Shown here piece by piece: positions 49,060 to 57,969 of a DNA stretch of 64,000 nucleotides (position 1 is its first letter; the number at the start of each line of letters is the position of its first letter). Made by a program: the position numbers and the translations under genes. The stretch spans positions 1 to 64,000 of the forward strand of contig CAISDJ010000089.1 of NCBI GenBank assembly GCA_903884105.1, read 5' to 3'. This DNA comes from an uncultured Pseudomonadota bacterium (GTDB taxonomy: Bacteria; Pseudomonadota; Gammaproteobacteria; Steroidobacterales; Steroidobacteraceae). The notes under the pieces are model-generated. The model did no database searches, was not told the origin of the DNA, and was given only the letters and a program-made list of their open reading frames with translations.

Positions 49060-49562
49060 TTGCCGAGTTGGCCCAGCCATTCCCGCGCGGTTCTCGCGCG
49101 GTGCTTGCCAAGGTAACAGTGGACATAGGCAGGCAGGTCAGGCGTCGCCTTGAACATCGTGGCCAGCTGCGCGAGCGCCTTGGCATTCTTGGGGCTGTCG
49201 GGGGCCTCGTCGCTGTTCATCGGCAGGTTGATGAAACGCAGCCCCTGCCGCTTCGCCGCTGCTTCCTCCTTCTCGAGCAGGGAGACTTCGTAGACCCGAG
49301 CAGGATCGAGTAGCGAGACGACAGTCGTGTATCCCCTCGCGCGCAGTCCGGCGAGCGCCGCCTCATCGGGATAAGGCCCGAACATCTGGGCACCCTGGGC
49401 GTGGACCTGCTCCTGGGCAAGATGCAGCGGATACAGCCACGGCTCGAAGACCGCAAAGTTCGTCAACACCAGCCACGCCGGCACGGACAGGAACACCAGG
49501 TACACCAGCCAGTGCGCCAGGCCCGATAGCAGGCGGGCGATGAACGGCTCGCGCTCAGCCAT
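49017..49562 (-). CDS. Membrane-anchored CX5R (tyrosine/dual-specificity type) phosphatase
   Basis: A 181-residue protein: one strong membrane segment (about 17-38), then a soluble domain with YTTVVSLLDPARV, typical of the Asp-loop strand in dual-specificity phosphatases, and the catalytic loop VHCYLGKHRARTA (Cys149, Arg155). It would dephosphorylate protein or lipid substrates at the inner membrane. The gene overlaps the GT2 synthase by eight bases and is the last of the operon. The small membrane partner PgaD follows PgaC in Pga operons; here the position is taken by a phosphatase. Confidence 0.78.
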   Translation of the reverse strand: MAEREPFIARLLSGLAHWLVYLVFLSVPAWLVLTNFAVFEPWLYPLHLAQEQVHAQGAQMFGPYPDEAALAGLRARGYTTVVSLLDPARVYEVSLLEKEEAAAKRQGLRFINLPMNSDEAPDSPKNAKALAQLATMFKATPDLPAYVHCYLGKHRARTAREWLGQLGNQGGPLTTHPAKAP

Positions 49563-50952
49563 GGTCGTGGCGCTTCACCCGGCCCCAGTGCCGCCGCGTG
49601 AACTGGAACGTGGCGATCAGCCGTTCTGCGGAGACCAGCTGCCGGATGCCGATGAATTCAAGCGAACCGAGAAGCGCGATGCGCAGCGTGTCGCGCAGCC
49701 GGCGATACCGGTGCAGCAGCAGGTTGTCGATCAGCACGGCGCTGGCATTGAGCCACATGCCACACAGCACCGACAGCGTGAAGAACAGCAGGGCGAAGTC
49801 ACGGTCAACCCAGCCGAGGAACAGGAAGATCACGAAACCGACATAGCCCAGGAACTCGATGGCCGGCCCCAGCAACTCGACGAAGGCGAAATACGGAAAG
49901 CCAAACAGGCCCACTGAACCGTAGCGCTTCTTCAGGAACATGCCCCGGCTGCTCCACAGACTGTCTGCCAGGCCGCGTTGCCAGCGGTTGCGCTGCCGCA
50001 GCAGCGACCGGAGGTCCCGCGGCACTTGCGTCCAGCACACGGGCTCCGGCACGAAGCTCACCCGGTAATCGATGCCTGAATCCATACAGTAGCGGTGCAG
50101 CCTGACCACGATGTCCATGTCTTCGCCGACGGTGTGCCGGTAGCCGCCGATCTCGACCAGCAGGTCCTTGCGGAAGATCCCGAATGCGCCAGACACGATC
50201 AGCAGGCTGCGGAAGCGGCTCAAGGCGACGCGACCCGCAAGGAAGCCGCGCGTGTACTCAGCCGCCTGGATGCATTCCAGCAAACCCCGTGGTGCACGGA
50301 CCTCGGTGATGCGGCTGCCTTCGACGCGGCAGCCATTGAGTACGCGTACAGCGCCTCCCACCGCGACGAGGCGGCGGTCCATGAGGAACTGCTGGCTGAG
50401 CCGCAGCAGCGCGTCCGCTTCCAGCATCGAGTCCGCGTCGATCGCGCAGACGAGGGGGTACTGCGCATATTCGATGCCGGCATTGAGCGCATCCGACTTG
50501 CCGCCGCCCTGCTTCGAAACGATGAGCAGTTGCGGATGTCGACGCGACAGGTACGTTGCCTTGACGTCTGCATGCTGCAGACGACGCTGAACGGGGACCT
50601 CGGCGGGCTCTGCCGCGAAGTGGGCGATCAGGTGCGCGAGCATGTCGTCGGTGGAGCCGTCATCGACCACCACCACTTCGAATTCCGGATATTTCGAGGC
50701 CAGGATTGATTCCACGGTAGGCACGATCGTGGCGATCTCGTTGTGCGCCGGCACGAGCACTGACACGGGTCGGAGGTTGGCATCGCCAAGCCGCCGCCTG
50801 AACTGCTCTTCGTCCGCGGTCGCGGCCATGCCCTGGCTGACATCGCGGAACGCAAAGAGGGTGATGAACAGGTAGCCCACGTTCACCACGATGTAGTAGC
50901 CAAGGACTAGTAGCTGCCAGCCGAGCAGCACCGCGCCGATGGCGTGGATCAT
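49555..50952 (-). CDS. Processive-type family 2 glycosyltransferase (PgaC/YaiP-like)
   Basis: A 465-residue membrane glycosyltransferase. One N-terminal helix, then the GT-A domain with VSVLVPAHNE, VVVVDDGSTDD, CAIDADSM, GEDMDIVVRLH and the processivity motif QRNRWQRG, then three C-terminal helices. These motifs are those of poly-GlcNAc and cellulose-like synthases that extrude the polymer as they make it. The ATG start overlaps the HEAT-protein stop by four bases. No c-di-GMP-binding PilZ domain is present. Confidence 0.87.
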   Translation of the reverse strand: MIHAIGAVLLGWQLLVLGYYIVVNVGYLFITLFAFRDVSQGMAATADEEQFRRRLGDANLRPVSVLVPAHNEIATIVPTVESILASKYPEFEVVVVDDGSTDDMLAHLIAHFAAEPAEVPVQRRLQHADVKATYLSRRHPQLLIVSKQGGGKSDALNAGIEYAQYPLVCAIDADSMLEADALLRLSQQFLMDRRLVAVGGAVRVLNGCRVEGSRITEVRAPRGLLECIQAAEYTRGFLAGRVALSRFRSLLIVSGAFGIFRKDLLVEIGGYRHTVGEDMDIVVRLHRYCMDSGIDYRVSFVPEPVCWTQVPRDLRSLLRQRNRWQRGLADSLWSSRGMFLKKRYGSVGLFGFPYFAFVELLGPAIEFLGYVGFVIFLFLGWVDRDFALLFFTLSVLCGMWLNASAVLIDNLLLHRYRRLRDTLRIALLGSLEFIGIRQLVSAERLIATFQFTRRHWGRVKRHDHG

Positions 50953-52010
50953 CGCGGCGTCTCCCGGGAGAGCACGAAGCGGCTCATGTCGGCGGCGTAG
51001 ACATCCGTCCCGGCGCCGGTGGCCCGCAGCGCCTCGCTCCCGACCTCGCCGAGGGCGAACAGCGTCCGCGCGGCATTGCGACGCACGTGGAAATTCGCGT
51101 CCTCGAGCGCTGTTCGCAGTGCCGACACCGCTTCAGGTGACGCATCGCGGATCTCCCGCGCCGCGACGAGGCGTGATTCGGGCTGGCTCGATTTGAGCGA
51201 CGCGAGCAGGACAGGATGATCTGGCTGCAATCGGCCGAGCGCGCGGAGTCCGGAAAGATGGCTGGCCAACGGCAGCGCCGGATCCATGGTGCGCGCGGCT
51301 ACCAGCGGTACGAAGCTTTGCAGCCCCGTGCGTCCGGCCGCAGCCAGTGCAACGCGCAGCAAGGGACTGGTTGCGGAGAGTTTCTCCAGGAAGATGGCAA
51401 AGACTTCGGCAGAAGATTCGCCGGTGGCGGCCAGGGACTGCAGTGCGCGCACCAGCACCCCTTCGTGGAACCCGGCAGCCAGGTCCGGAACGCCTGGCAT
51501 CACGGCGGCAAGCTGCTCCAGGTCTTCCGGGCGCCGGACCAGGCGGGCCAGCGCTTCAAGCACTGTCGCCTGGACTCGCGCATCCGGATCGTTCGCCAGT
51601 GTGTTCATGAAGAAGTCCCGCAGCGATTCCAGTTGCAGCAGGCCGAGACCTTCGATGGCCGCGGCACGGCGCCCCCATCGCCCATGCAGCGATTCGCTCT
51701 GCAATCGTTTCAGGAGTCGCGGATAAGCGGACAACAGAGCAGTCACAGCAGCCGCGTCGCCATGGATGGCGAGGGCCCGCGCCAGGGCACGTCTATCGGG
51801 GGCCACAGCAGGATCAAGCGACGGCACCTGTGCCGTCGACCCTTTGGAGAGCACCTGCATCAGTTCACGGGCCACACGCTCCTCGCGGCGCCGGACATAT
51901 TCGATCCGCAATTTCTGCACGATCATGAAGAGGATCAGCACGACGAGGCTGACCATCATGACGAGGATGATCAGCTCAAGCAGGCGCTCCAATCCCGATG
52001 GGGCTACCAC
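50949..52010 (-). CDS. Membrane-anchored HEAT-repeat protein
   Basis: A 353-residue protein with one N-terminal membrane helix (LIILVMMVSLVVLILFMIV) followed by a helical HEAT-repeat solenoid (for example PDARVQATVLEALARLVRR and DANFHVRRNAARTLFALGE). A scaffolding role between the synthase and the outer-membrane component is likely. The start is probably GTG 52010, which overlaps the stop of the upstream gene; an in-frame TTG lies a few codons later. The open frame runs on to 52280 inside the neighbour. Confidence 0.72.
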   Translation of the reverse strand: MVAPSGLERLLELIILVMMVSLVVLILFMIVQKLRIEYVRRREERVARELMQVLSKGSTAQVPSLDPAVAPDRRALARALAIHGDAAAVTALLSAYPRLLKRLQSESLHGRWGRRAAAIEGLGLLQLESLRDFFMNTLANDPDARVQATVLEALARLVRRPEDLEQLAAVMPGVPDLAAGFHEGVLVRALQSLAATGESSAEVFAIFLEKLSATSPLLRVALAAAGRTGLQSFVPLVAARTMDPALPLASHLSGLRALGRLQPDHPVLLASLKSSQPESRLVAAREIRDASPEAVSALRTALEDANFHVRRNAARTLFALGEVGSEALRATGAGTDVYAADMSRFVLSRETPR

Positions 52011-53515
52011 GAGTACACCGCTTGCAATGAGGCGCCGCTGCGGCTGTACAAGTCGGTGCGGTGTTCGTGGAACACGTCGCCTCCCAGCGCCCAGCGCGGT
52101 CCGAGCCGCCAGCGTTGAGCGAGCCTGATGCTGTAGGTGGACGCACGAAGCGTGCCCCCGACGACGCCCAGTTCCTCGCTGGCCATGCCGCCCGACAGCG
52201 TCAGCGTCGTACGGTGGCCTCCCGTCGTGAACCACTGAGGCGCAACCATCAGGCTCCATGCATCTGATGCGGGGACCCAATAGAGCCTGGTGTCCAGCCG
52301 AAACCGCTCGCTGGCTTCCCAGAGAAAGCCCGGTGCAAGCAGCGTGGCCGAACTGCTTTCAAAGGAAAGATGGCGGACAACGAGATAGGCACGCCCAGCA
52401 CCGGTGTAATGGCCAACGTCCGCCGACACAGAGTATTTGGGCAGAAAGCGGCCCTCTGGACTCCACGAAACCGAGAAGGCGCCGTCGTAGCTCGGCGCCA
52501 GGCGGGTATCGAGCGTCGCCGACAGACTCGATGCAGATTGGCTGAAGCGCCGCTGCCGCTCGGCCGCCAGCGTGAGCGCGTGCCCCTGGCGGGCGCGAGT
52601 CCACGAAATCGCTTGCAGGGAGTCATCGGGCGAGTTGCGGTCATAGCGAGCGCCGCCGACGGAGGCCGTCACCTGATCCGGATACAGCGCATCGAGTGTT
52701 CCACCCAGTGCGGCCTGCGCAGCAAGCTGGGCGTTGCTATCGAGTTTCGCGTAAGTCGCGCGCGCCCTCGGCCCGTCATGGCCGGCGGCCAGGTCTGCCA
52801 CTTCTCGCACGGCAAGCGCGGGTTCGTCAGGAAAGCGGCTTCGCAAATCGGCCAGCAACGCCGCGGCCTCCAGGAAGTTCCTGTCTGCTTCAAGGGCCGC
52901 CACCTGGCGCAGGGCATCGCTCGTCGCAGCGCGTGTTTCCAGAATCTTGCGTGCCGATTGCAAGCGATCGCGCTGGCGTGCGAAGTCTCCGTCCGCCGGG
53001 TAGCGTGCGGCGAGCCGGCCATACAGGGCTGCGGCCTGATCGGGCCGATCTTGTGCTTCCAGCGCGCGGGCATAGAGCCAGCCCGTCGTATAGGGATCAT
53101 CCGGCCACTCTTCGTGAAGTGACCGCAGTGCTTCAAGGTTGGCGTCCCCCGCCTTCTGAGACTGGGCTGCCGTGAGCCGGGCCCCAAAATCGCACCGATG
53201 GCGCTGGCGCTCGAGCTCGGCATTGCCTGCGGCGCCGCGAATCGTGTCAGCGGCAGCCAAGCCCTCTGCATATCGCGACTGCCGGCACAGACTGTCTACA
53301 AGACCGGCCATCACTTCCGGGTTGCCGGGAAAGCGATTCAGCAAGGCTCGAAACGAAGATTCCGCGGCCACGGGCTGTCCGCCCTGCAGGGCTTGCGTCG
53401 CCTGGCGCAAGGCGCTGTCGTAGTTCACGGCGGGCTCGGCAGCCAGAAGCCCGGGCCGTGGCGCGATGAACAGGCTGGCGGCCACCAGGGTCACCAAGGT
53501 ACGAAGATCTGGCAT
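52004..53515 (-). CDS. TPR plus YaiO-like outer-membrane beta-barrel protein
   Basis: A 503-residue protein: signal peptide, TPR-like helices to about residue 260 (for example AESSFRALLNRFPGNPEVMA), then a barrel region of alternating strands with many aromatic ends (VSADVGHYTGAGRAYLVVRH, TYSIRLAQRWRLG), ending in a C-terminal aromatic residue (VYSW) as outer-membrane barrels do. It recalls PgaA (TPR plus barrel) and YaiO, which in E. coli neighbours a GT2 gene. It is first in the operon. ATG 53515 was chosen for the signal peptide. Confidence 0.75.
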   Translation of the reverse strand: MPDLRTLVTLVAASLFIAPRPGLLAAEPAVNYDSALRQATQALQGGQPVAAESSFRALLNRFPGNPEVMAGLVDSLCRQSRYAEGLAAADTIRGAAGNAELERQRHRCDFGARLTAAQSQKAGDANLEALRSLHEEWPDDPYTTGWLYARALEAQDRPDQAAALYGRLAARYPADGDFARQRDRLQSARKILETRAATSDALRQVAALEADRNFLEAAALLADLRSRFPDEPALAVREVADLAAGHDGPRARATYAKLDSNAQLAAQAALGGTLDALYPDQVTASVGGARYDRNSPDDSLQAISWTRARQGHALTLAAERQRRFSQSASSLSATLDTRLAPSYDGAFSVSWSPEGRFLPKYSVSADVGHYTGAGRAYLVVRHLSFESSSATLLAPGFLWEASERFRLDTRLYWVPASDAWSLMVAPQWFTTGGHRTTLTLSGGMASEELGVVGGTLRASTYSIRLAQRWRLGPRWALGGDVFHEHRTDLYSRSGASLQAVYSW

Positions 53516-53762
53516 GCTAATCAACGCCCTGAGATCAAGGGAGGGGATGATCGCATGGGAAAGATGGGGACGGATCGAAGCGGTTTCACAACGAGGACCA
53601 AAGGCATAGGCCAGTGGCACCGACGGGGCGGGCAGCGGGCGGTACTGTGTCAAGATTTCGTGCATATCTGCACTCGGATGAAAGGACGGTACCGGCGTCC
53701 ACTGACGCGACGGCCCGCTGGCAACCAGCCAACCCTTCCCCCTTCCCGCTACACTGTCCTGC

Positions 53763-54542
53763 ATGAAACGCACACTCAAGTACGTCGGCTTCGGCTTCGC
53801 GGTCCTTTTGGGGGTATCGGCGGCAGTCGTGGGCCTCACCTTCAGCGGTTTGCAGCCCGCATCGGACGGCGATGAGCTGAACCAGATTCGCATCGTGACC
53901 AGCGGGACCGGCAGCACCGTGGGCATCGTGCCGATCGGTGAAGCCGCAGTGGCGCTCATTGATGCGGGCAGTGACGCGACGGGAGCCCCCATCCTCGCCG
54001 ATCTTGAGAAGCGTGGGCTGACTGCAGAGTCCGTCAAGGCAATCCTGTTCACGCACGGACACTTTGACCACATCGCGGCCGCCGGCGTGTTTCCGCAGGC
54101 GCAGCTGCTGGCTCTGGCGCCGGAAGCGGACCTCATCGCCGGGCTCAAGAAGCCTCGCGGACCGGTTGTGCGGTTCTTTCCGGTGAAGCCCACAGGGCTC
54201 AACGTGACGCGAACCCTGAAAGAGGGGGAACCCCTGATGCTCGGCGACACGACGATCAAAGTGTTCGCGGTGCCCGGCCACACCGCGGGCAGCGCGGCCT
54301 ATCTCATCAACGGCATCCTCTTTCTCGGCGACTCCGCCGATGCCACCGCGAAGGGTAAATTGCAGAGCGGGCACTGGATCTTCTGCGACGATCTCGCCGA
54401 GAACGAAGCATCGCTGCGCAGCCTCGTCGACAAGATCGTGGCGCAGGGTGAAGTCGTCCAGGCTCTCGCATTCGCGCACTCCGGCATGTTGCGCGACGGC
54501 CTCGCGCCGCTCAGCGCCTGGATCAGCGACCAGGACGATTGA
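53763..54542 (+). CDS. Membrane-anchored metallo-beta-lactamase-fold hydrolase
   Basis: A 259-residue protein with an N-terminal signal-anchor helix. THGHFDHIAAAG is the metal-binding HxHxDH motif; VPGHTAGSAAYL and LFLGDSAD supply the third His and the bridging Asp, and a final His is in ALAFAHSG. The family is broad (esterases, lactonases, glyoxalase-like), so the substrate cannot be given. It diverges from the exopolysaccharide-type operon. Confidence 0.83.
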   Translation: MKRTLKYVGFGFAVLLGVSAAVVGLTFSGLQPASDGDELNQIRIVTSGTGSTVGIVPIGEAAVALIDAGSDATGAPILADLEKRGLTAESVKAILFTHGHFDHIAAAGVFPQAQLLALAPEADLIAGLKKPRGPVVRFFPVKPTGLNVTRTLKEGEPLMLGDTTIKVFAVPGHTAGSAAYLINGILFLGDSADATAKGKLQSGHWIFCDDLAENEASLRSLVDKIVAQGEVVQALAFAHSGMLRDGLAPLSAWISDQDD

Positions 54543-54621
54543 CGGTTCCTGAGACCCGGGAGTTCCGGCTTCCCTGTGCTCACGCCTGGTCCGCTTGCCG
54601 GCGGCGACGGCGACTGACGCC

Positions 54622-55245
54622 TCAGTCGTTCTTTCGGAGCACGGCGAACGCGAACGCTTGCGGTGAGCCCCACGGGGTCTGGTGAATCTCGTGCTTGGAT
54701 TGCACGAGCGAGAACCGGGGTCCGAACAGACGCGCCAAGTCCTCCGGTTCGCGCTGTGTCACCGGAAGCTGGCTGCACTGCGTGGGCCCTTCCTTGCCGA
54801 ATCCGCCGATCACGGCATGACCTCCTCTGGTCAACGCAGCAAAGGCGCTGTCGACATACCGGGCCGCATCGGCGGGATCCGTCAGGAAATGCAACGTGGC
54901 CCGGTCATGCCAGAGATCGTAGGCGCCGTTCGACAGTCGGGCCTTCAGGATATCGACAGACAGCCATAGCACCCGTGATGCGCGGTCACCCAGGCGCTTC
55001 CGCGCGACGTCGAGTGCTGCGTCAGAGATATCCAGCGCGGTGATTGAGCCCACCCCCAGATCCAGGAGATCGTCCACCAACGTCGACGCGCCGGCACCGA
55101 CGTCGATGACCCTGGAATCCGTGCTCAGACCCGCCGCCTTCAACAGCTCCAGCGAGCTCTCCAGATGAGGCGCGAACCAACTGACCGCATCGAGTTGCTT
55201 GGTCCTGTAAACCGCTTCCCAATGAGGGGTCCTGTCTTCGGGCAT
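54622..55245 (-). CDS. Class I SAM-dependent methyltransferase
   Basis: A 207-residue enzyme with WEAVYRTKQLDAVSWFAP at the N-terminus and the SAM motif RVIDVGAGASTLVDDLL; this N-terminus is typical of small-molecule (thiol or similar) methyltransferases found in many proteobacteria. ATG 55245 is chosen for the conserved start; the frame continues upstream to 55377 into the region before the divergent lipase gene. Confidence 0.82.
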   Translation of the reverse strand: MPEDRTPHWEAVYRTKQLDAVSWFAPHLESSLELLKAAGLSTDSRVIDVGAGASTLVDDLLDLGVGSITALDISDAALDVARKRLGDRASRVLWLSVDILKARLSNGAYDLWHDRATLHFLTDPADAARYVDSAFAALTRGGHAVIGGFGKEGPTQCSQLPVTQREPEDLARLFGPRFSLVQSKHEIHQTPWGSPQAFAFAVLRKND

Positions 55246-55382
55246 GGATGAATCCACTGGCACACTGGTCGGAAACGGAGGGAGCCCCAAGTATAGATCG
55301 TGAACAGGAAGAACCTTGTAAACGCAGTCCCGTCCGTTAGACTCGTTTTGGCCCCACCGACCCACAGCAAGAGCCACGAATC

Positions 55383-56585
55383 ATGCGCCCCCTGAATGAA
55401 ATTGCCTGGCTTGTCATCATGGCCTGCGCCTTGCCCGCAATCACGGTTTCCGCACAGAGTTCATCCCCACCCTTGTCGTCACCTCCCCAGGGCAGCGCGT
55501 TCTGGGACGCCGTACCTACCCGGGTGCCGGCGGATGCGAAGCGCGGGGACCTGCTGTGGATCCAGGAACGCACGGATGCGCCGGCCACCGCACGGGCATG
55601 GAATATCGTGTACGTCACCGAGGGCGCCAACAAGGGCCTCGAGTATGCGTCCGGGGAGGTGTACGTCCCGCGCGCTTCATCTGCTCCCCGCCGACTTCTG
55701 ATCTGGGCAGTCGGGACACCCGGCTTCCAGGACTCATGCGCCCCGTCGCGCACGCCGCTGTACCAACAGAACCGGTCGTCTCGCGTTCCGGCCATCGAAT
55801 CGCTACTCGAGCGGGGCTATGTCGTCGCAATGAGCGACTACCAGGGGCTCGGCGTTCCCGGCGGCATGTCCTATCTCGATGGACCGTTGCAGGCAAAGGC
55901 TTCGTTCGACGCAGCACGCGCAGCGATGAAGATTCCAGGATCGTCCGTGGGCAACGAAGTCGGTTTCTACGGTTTCTCCCAAGGTGGGCAGACCGCCCTG
56001 TGGGCCGCCAATCTGGCTGCAACGTACGCCCCTGAACTGAAGGTCGTCGGCATCGCGCCGATCGCCCCGGCATCCCGGCATCTCGACCTTTCCTTCTATG
56101 ACTTGAGTGTCCCGAGGAATGTCGGTTACTTCATCGCCCGAATGGCAGGCCTGCAAGTGGGTCATCCGGAACTCCGCCTGCGCGACATACTGACGCCAGC
56201 GGGCATGGAGATGTTGCCCGTCATGTCGTGGGGCTGCTTCGAGATCTTCGTCAAGGCCAGGCAGCTCACTGAACCCTATGCGCGACCCGAAGCGCTGGCA
56301 GAGGGAACACCGTGGCGGGCCCGGCTCGAGGCCAATGACCGCTTCCTGCCTCTGCCCACCAGCATCCCCGTGCTGCTCATTCAGGGTGATGCAGATACCG
56401 ACGTGCCGGTGCAGCTGACCCAAGCCGTGCGCCGCGACCTGTGCGAGCAGAAGAATGTCGTCGAGTACCACGAGCTGCCGGGCGTCGGCCACTCCGGTGC
56501 GGTCCCGCCCGCCGCCGAAATGCTGCCCGACTGGTTTGATGCCCGCTTTGCAGGACGTGCGGCGAAGAACGATTGCGGAGGGTAG
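55383..56585 (+). CDS. Secretory lipase-type alpha/beta-hydrolase
   Basis: A 400-residue secreted hydrolase with a signal peptide ending in VSAQS. VVAMSDYQGLGVPGG and GFYGFSQGGQTALW (nucleophile Ser in GFSQG), then LLIQGDADTDVPVQLT (acid) and GVGHSGAVPP (His) are those of the LIP family of secretory lipases. It probably hydrolyses esters outside the cell or in the periplasm. Confidence 0.85.
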   Translation: MRPLNEIAWLVIMACALPAITVSAQSSSPPLSSPPQGSAFWDAVPTRVPADAKRGDLLWIQERTDAPATARAWNIVYVTEGANKGLEYASGEVYVPRASSAPRRLLIWAVGTPGFQDSCAPSRTPLYQQNRSSRVPAIESLLERGYVVAMSDYQGLGVPGGMSYLDGPLQAKASFDAARAAMKIPGSSVGNEVGFYGFSQGGQTALWAANLAATYAPELKVVGIAPIAPASRHLDLSFYDLSVPRNVGYFIARMAGLQVGHPELRLRDILTPAGMEMLPVMSWGCFEIFVKARQLTEPYARPEALAEGTPWRARLEANDRFLPLPTSIPVLLIQGDADTDVPVQLTQAVRRDLCEQKNVVEYHELPGVGHSGAVPPAAEMLPDWFDARFAGRAAKNDCGG

Positions 56586-56642
56586 GCTCGGCCGCCGTAG
56601 CCGACAACTCGGCAGCCACGACGCGCCTGACGAACGCGCGAT

Positions 56643-57104
56643 TCAGTCCGTGATGCGACGGCCGCCGCCCGTGCGCCGCCGGTCGGCTTCGCCCGAATAG
56701 GCGTGATGCATGACAGTAGGGCGCGCCGCACCGTCACGGCTGCGTCGCGGGCTTTTGCGGCGGTCCTCAAAATGGCGGTACGTGCAGTGGCACCCCGCCG
56801 GATTCGTGCACGCCGCGAGCGGCAACCGCGGCGCTTCTTCGCAGAGATACCGGGTGTCCGTTTGTTGGCTTGCCTGGCAACAGTGCTTGCCGGGGGCAAT
56901 GCCGACAGCTCGCCACGGGTTGCGCAACGTCATCGTGACCGTTGCTCCATCCACTTTCGGGGTTGCGTCAGGGCGAATCAGCTTCTGGAACCTCGCGATG
57001 AGACCCTGCAATAGTCCGGGCGGCGGATCGACTGGACGCACGGTCGCACGCCGGTTCGCCTTGGCGGGGAATGAAGAAGCCGTCTTGCGGGACGGGCGAC
57101 TCAT
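56643..57104 (-). CDS. Conserved basic protein with Cys cluster
   Basis: A 153-residue protein of unknown function. The central part NPWRAVGIAPGKHCCQASQQ and the later segment CTNPAGCHCTYRHFEDRR give a cysteine/histidine cluster (CC, C, C, CHC, H) that may bind zinc, followed by a basic DRRKSPRR stretch. I recognise this cysteine and DRR layout from uncharacterised proteobacterial proteins but know of no function. The frame converges on the lipase gene. Confidence 0.6.
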   Translation of the reverse strand: MSRPSRKTASSFPAKANRRATVRPVDPPPGLLQGLIARFQKLIRPDATPKVDGATVTMTLRNPWRAVGIAPGKHCCQASQQTDTRYLCEEAPRLPLAACTNPAGCHCTYRHFEDRRKSPRRSRDGAARPTVMHHAYSGEADRRRTGGGRRITD

Positions 57105-57465
57105 CGCATTCGGGGTCCTGTGATGACGAGTGCGAAACCGATTACCTGATTGGACTCAATTTCGTCACATCCCGCGACTCGTGGAAACCCCTACAACGGG
57201 GAGTAGACCCAGATCCCGGGTGAAGAAGATTTTTCAAGCCGTTGAAAGGAGTAGCCCCGACGCGCGCTCGCTTGGTGGCAATCGCACGCGTTGAGAAGAC
57301 CTGAAGGCCACCGCGGCACCGCTTTTGCGACGCTTCGGCCACGAATCTGCGCAAATGCACTATGAAGGTGCGGCGACTCGTGTGAGCCCGTGCCGAGCCG
57401 CGCGCGCCGCGGTATTCTCCGCGCCCGACTCCATGACTTGTCCCTGAGCCGCTTCGCGAGTGCCC
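57105..57465. other. Divergent intergenic region without recognised genes
   Basis: The 361-bp stretch between divergent genes shows no convincing coding frame on either strand; open frames there lack recognisable motifs. It includes a GC-rich patch near 57397-57413 and presumably holds promoters for both flanking genes, but I cannot place them. Confidence 0.5.
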
Positions 57466-57927
57466 ATGCATCCCCTTGAACACAGGATCCCGCCGCCCGT
57501 CGTGGCGCTGATCGTCGCGGCCGCCATGTGGATGAATTCCATCAGCGGCCCGAAGCTGGATCTGCCCTTCGAGGTTCGCATCGCCATGGCGCTGGTGATT
57601 GCCGCCGTGGGAGTCGCGTTCGATCTCCTCGGCTTTCTGGCCTTCCGCAAGGCAAGGACAACGATCAATCCCCTCAAGCCGCAGAACACCAGCGCGCTCG
57701 TGACGACCGGCGTATATCGGTACTCGCGCAATCCGATGTACGTGGGACTCGTGTGCTTCCTGCTTGCATGGACAGCCTTCCTTGCCGCGCTCTGGCCGCT
57801 GGCCGGCCCGATCCTGTTCGTCTTCTACATCAACCGCTTCCAGATCGAGCCCGAGGAACGGCTCCTCGCGAAGCGTTTTGGGGAGGAGTTCAGCAGCTAC
57901 AGGGCCCGCGTGCGTCGCTGGCTATAG
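57466..57927 (+). CDS. Isoprenylcysteine carboxyl methyltransferase-like membrane protein
   Basis: A 153-residue integral membrane protein with four or five helices. TTGVYRYSRNPMYVGLVCF and the C-terminal IEPEERLLAKRFGEEFSSYR are the signature of the bacterial ICMT/PEMT family. These use SAM to methylate small lipophilic substrates; target unknown. ATG 57466 preferred over GTG 57460. Confidence 0.85.
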   Translation: MHPLEHRIPPPVVALIVAAAMWMNSISGPKLDLPFEVRIAMALVIAAVGVAFDLLGFLAFRKARTTINPLKPQNTSALVTTGVYRYSRNPMYVGLVCFLLAWTAFLAALWPLAGPILFVFYINRFQIEPEERLLAKRFGEEFSSYRARVRRWL

Positions 57928-57969
57928 CCAGCGCACGGACAACAAGAACCATCAAGAAGGGGATCCAGA

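Noticed and set aside
56381-56899. 172-codon minus-strand frame next to the Cys-cluster gene
   Set aside because: Overlaps the lipase gene and the 56643-57104 gene in another frame; its translation has no hydrophobic core or family motif.
57142-57483. 113-codon minus-strand frame in the divergent gap
   Set aside because: Low-complexity Arg/Ser/Gly composition, overlap with the start of the methyltransferase-like gene, and no recognisable motif.
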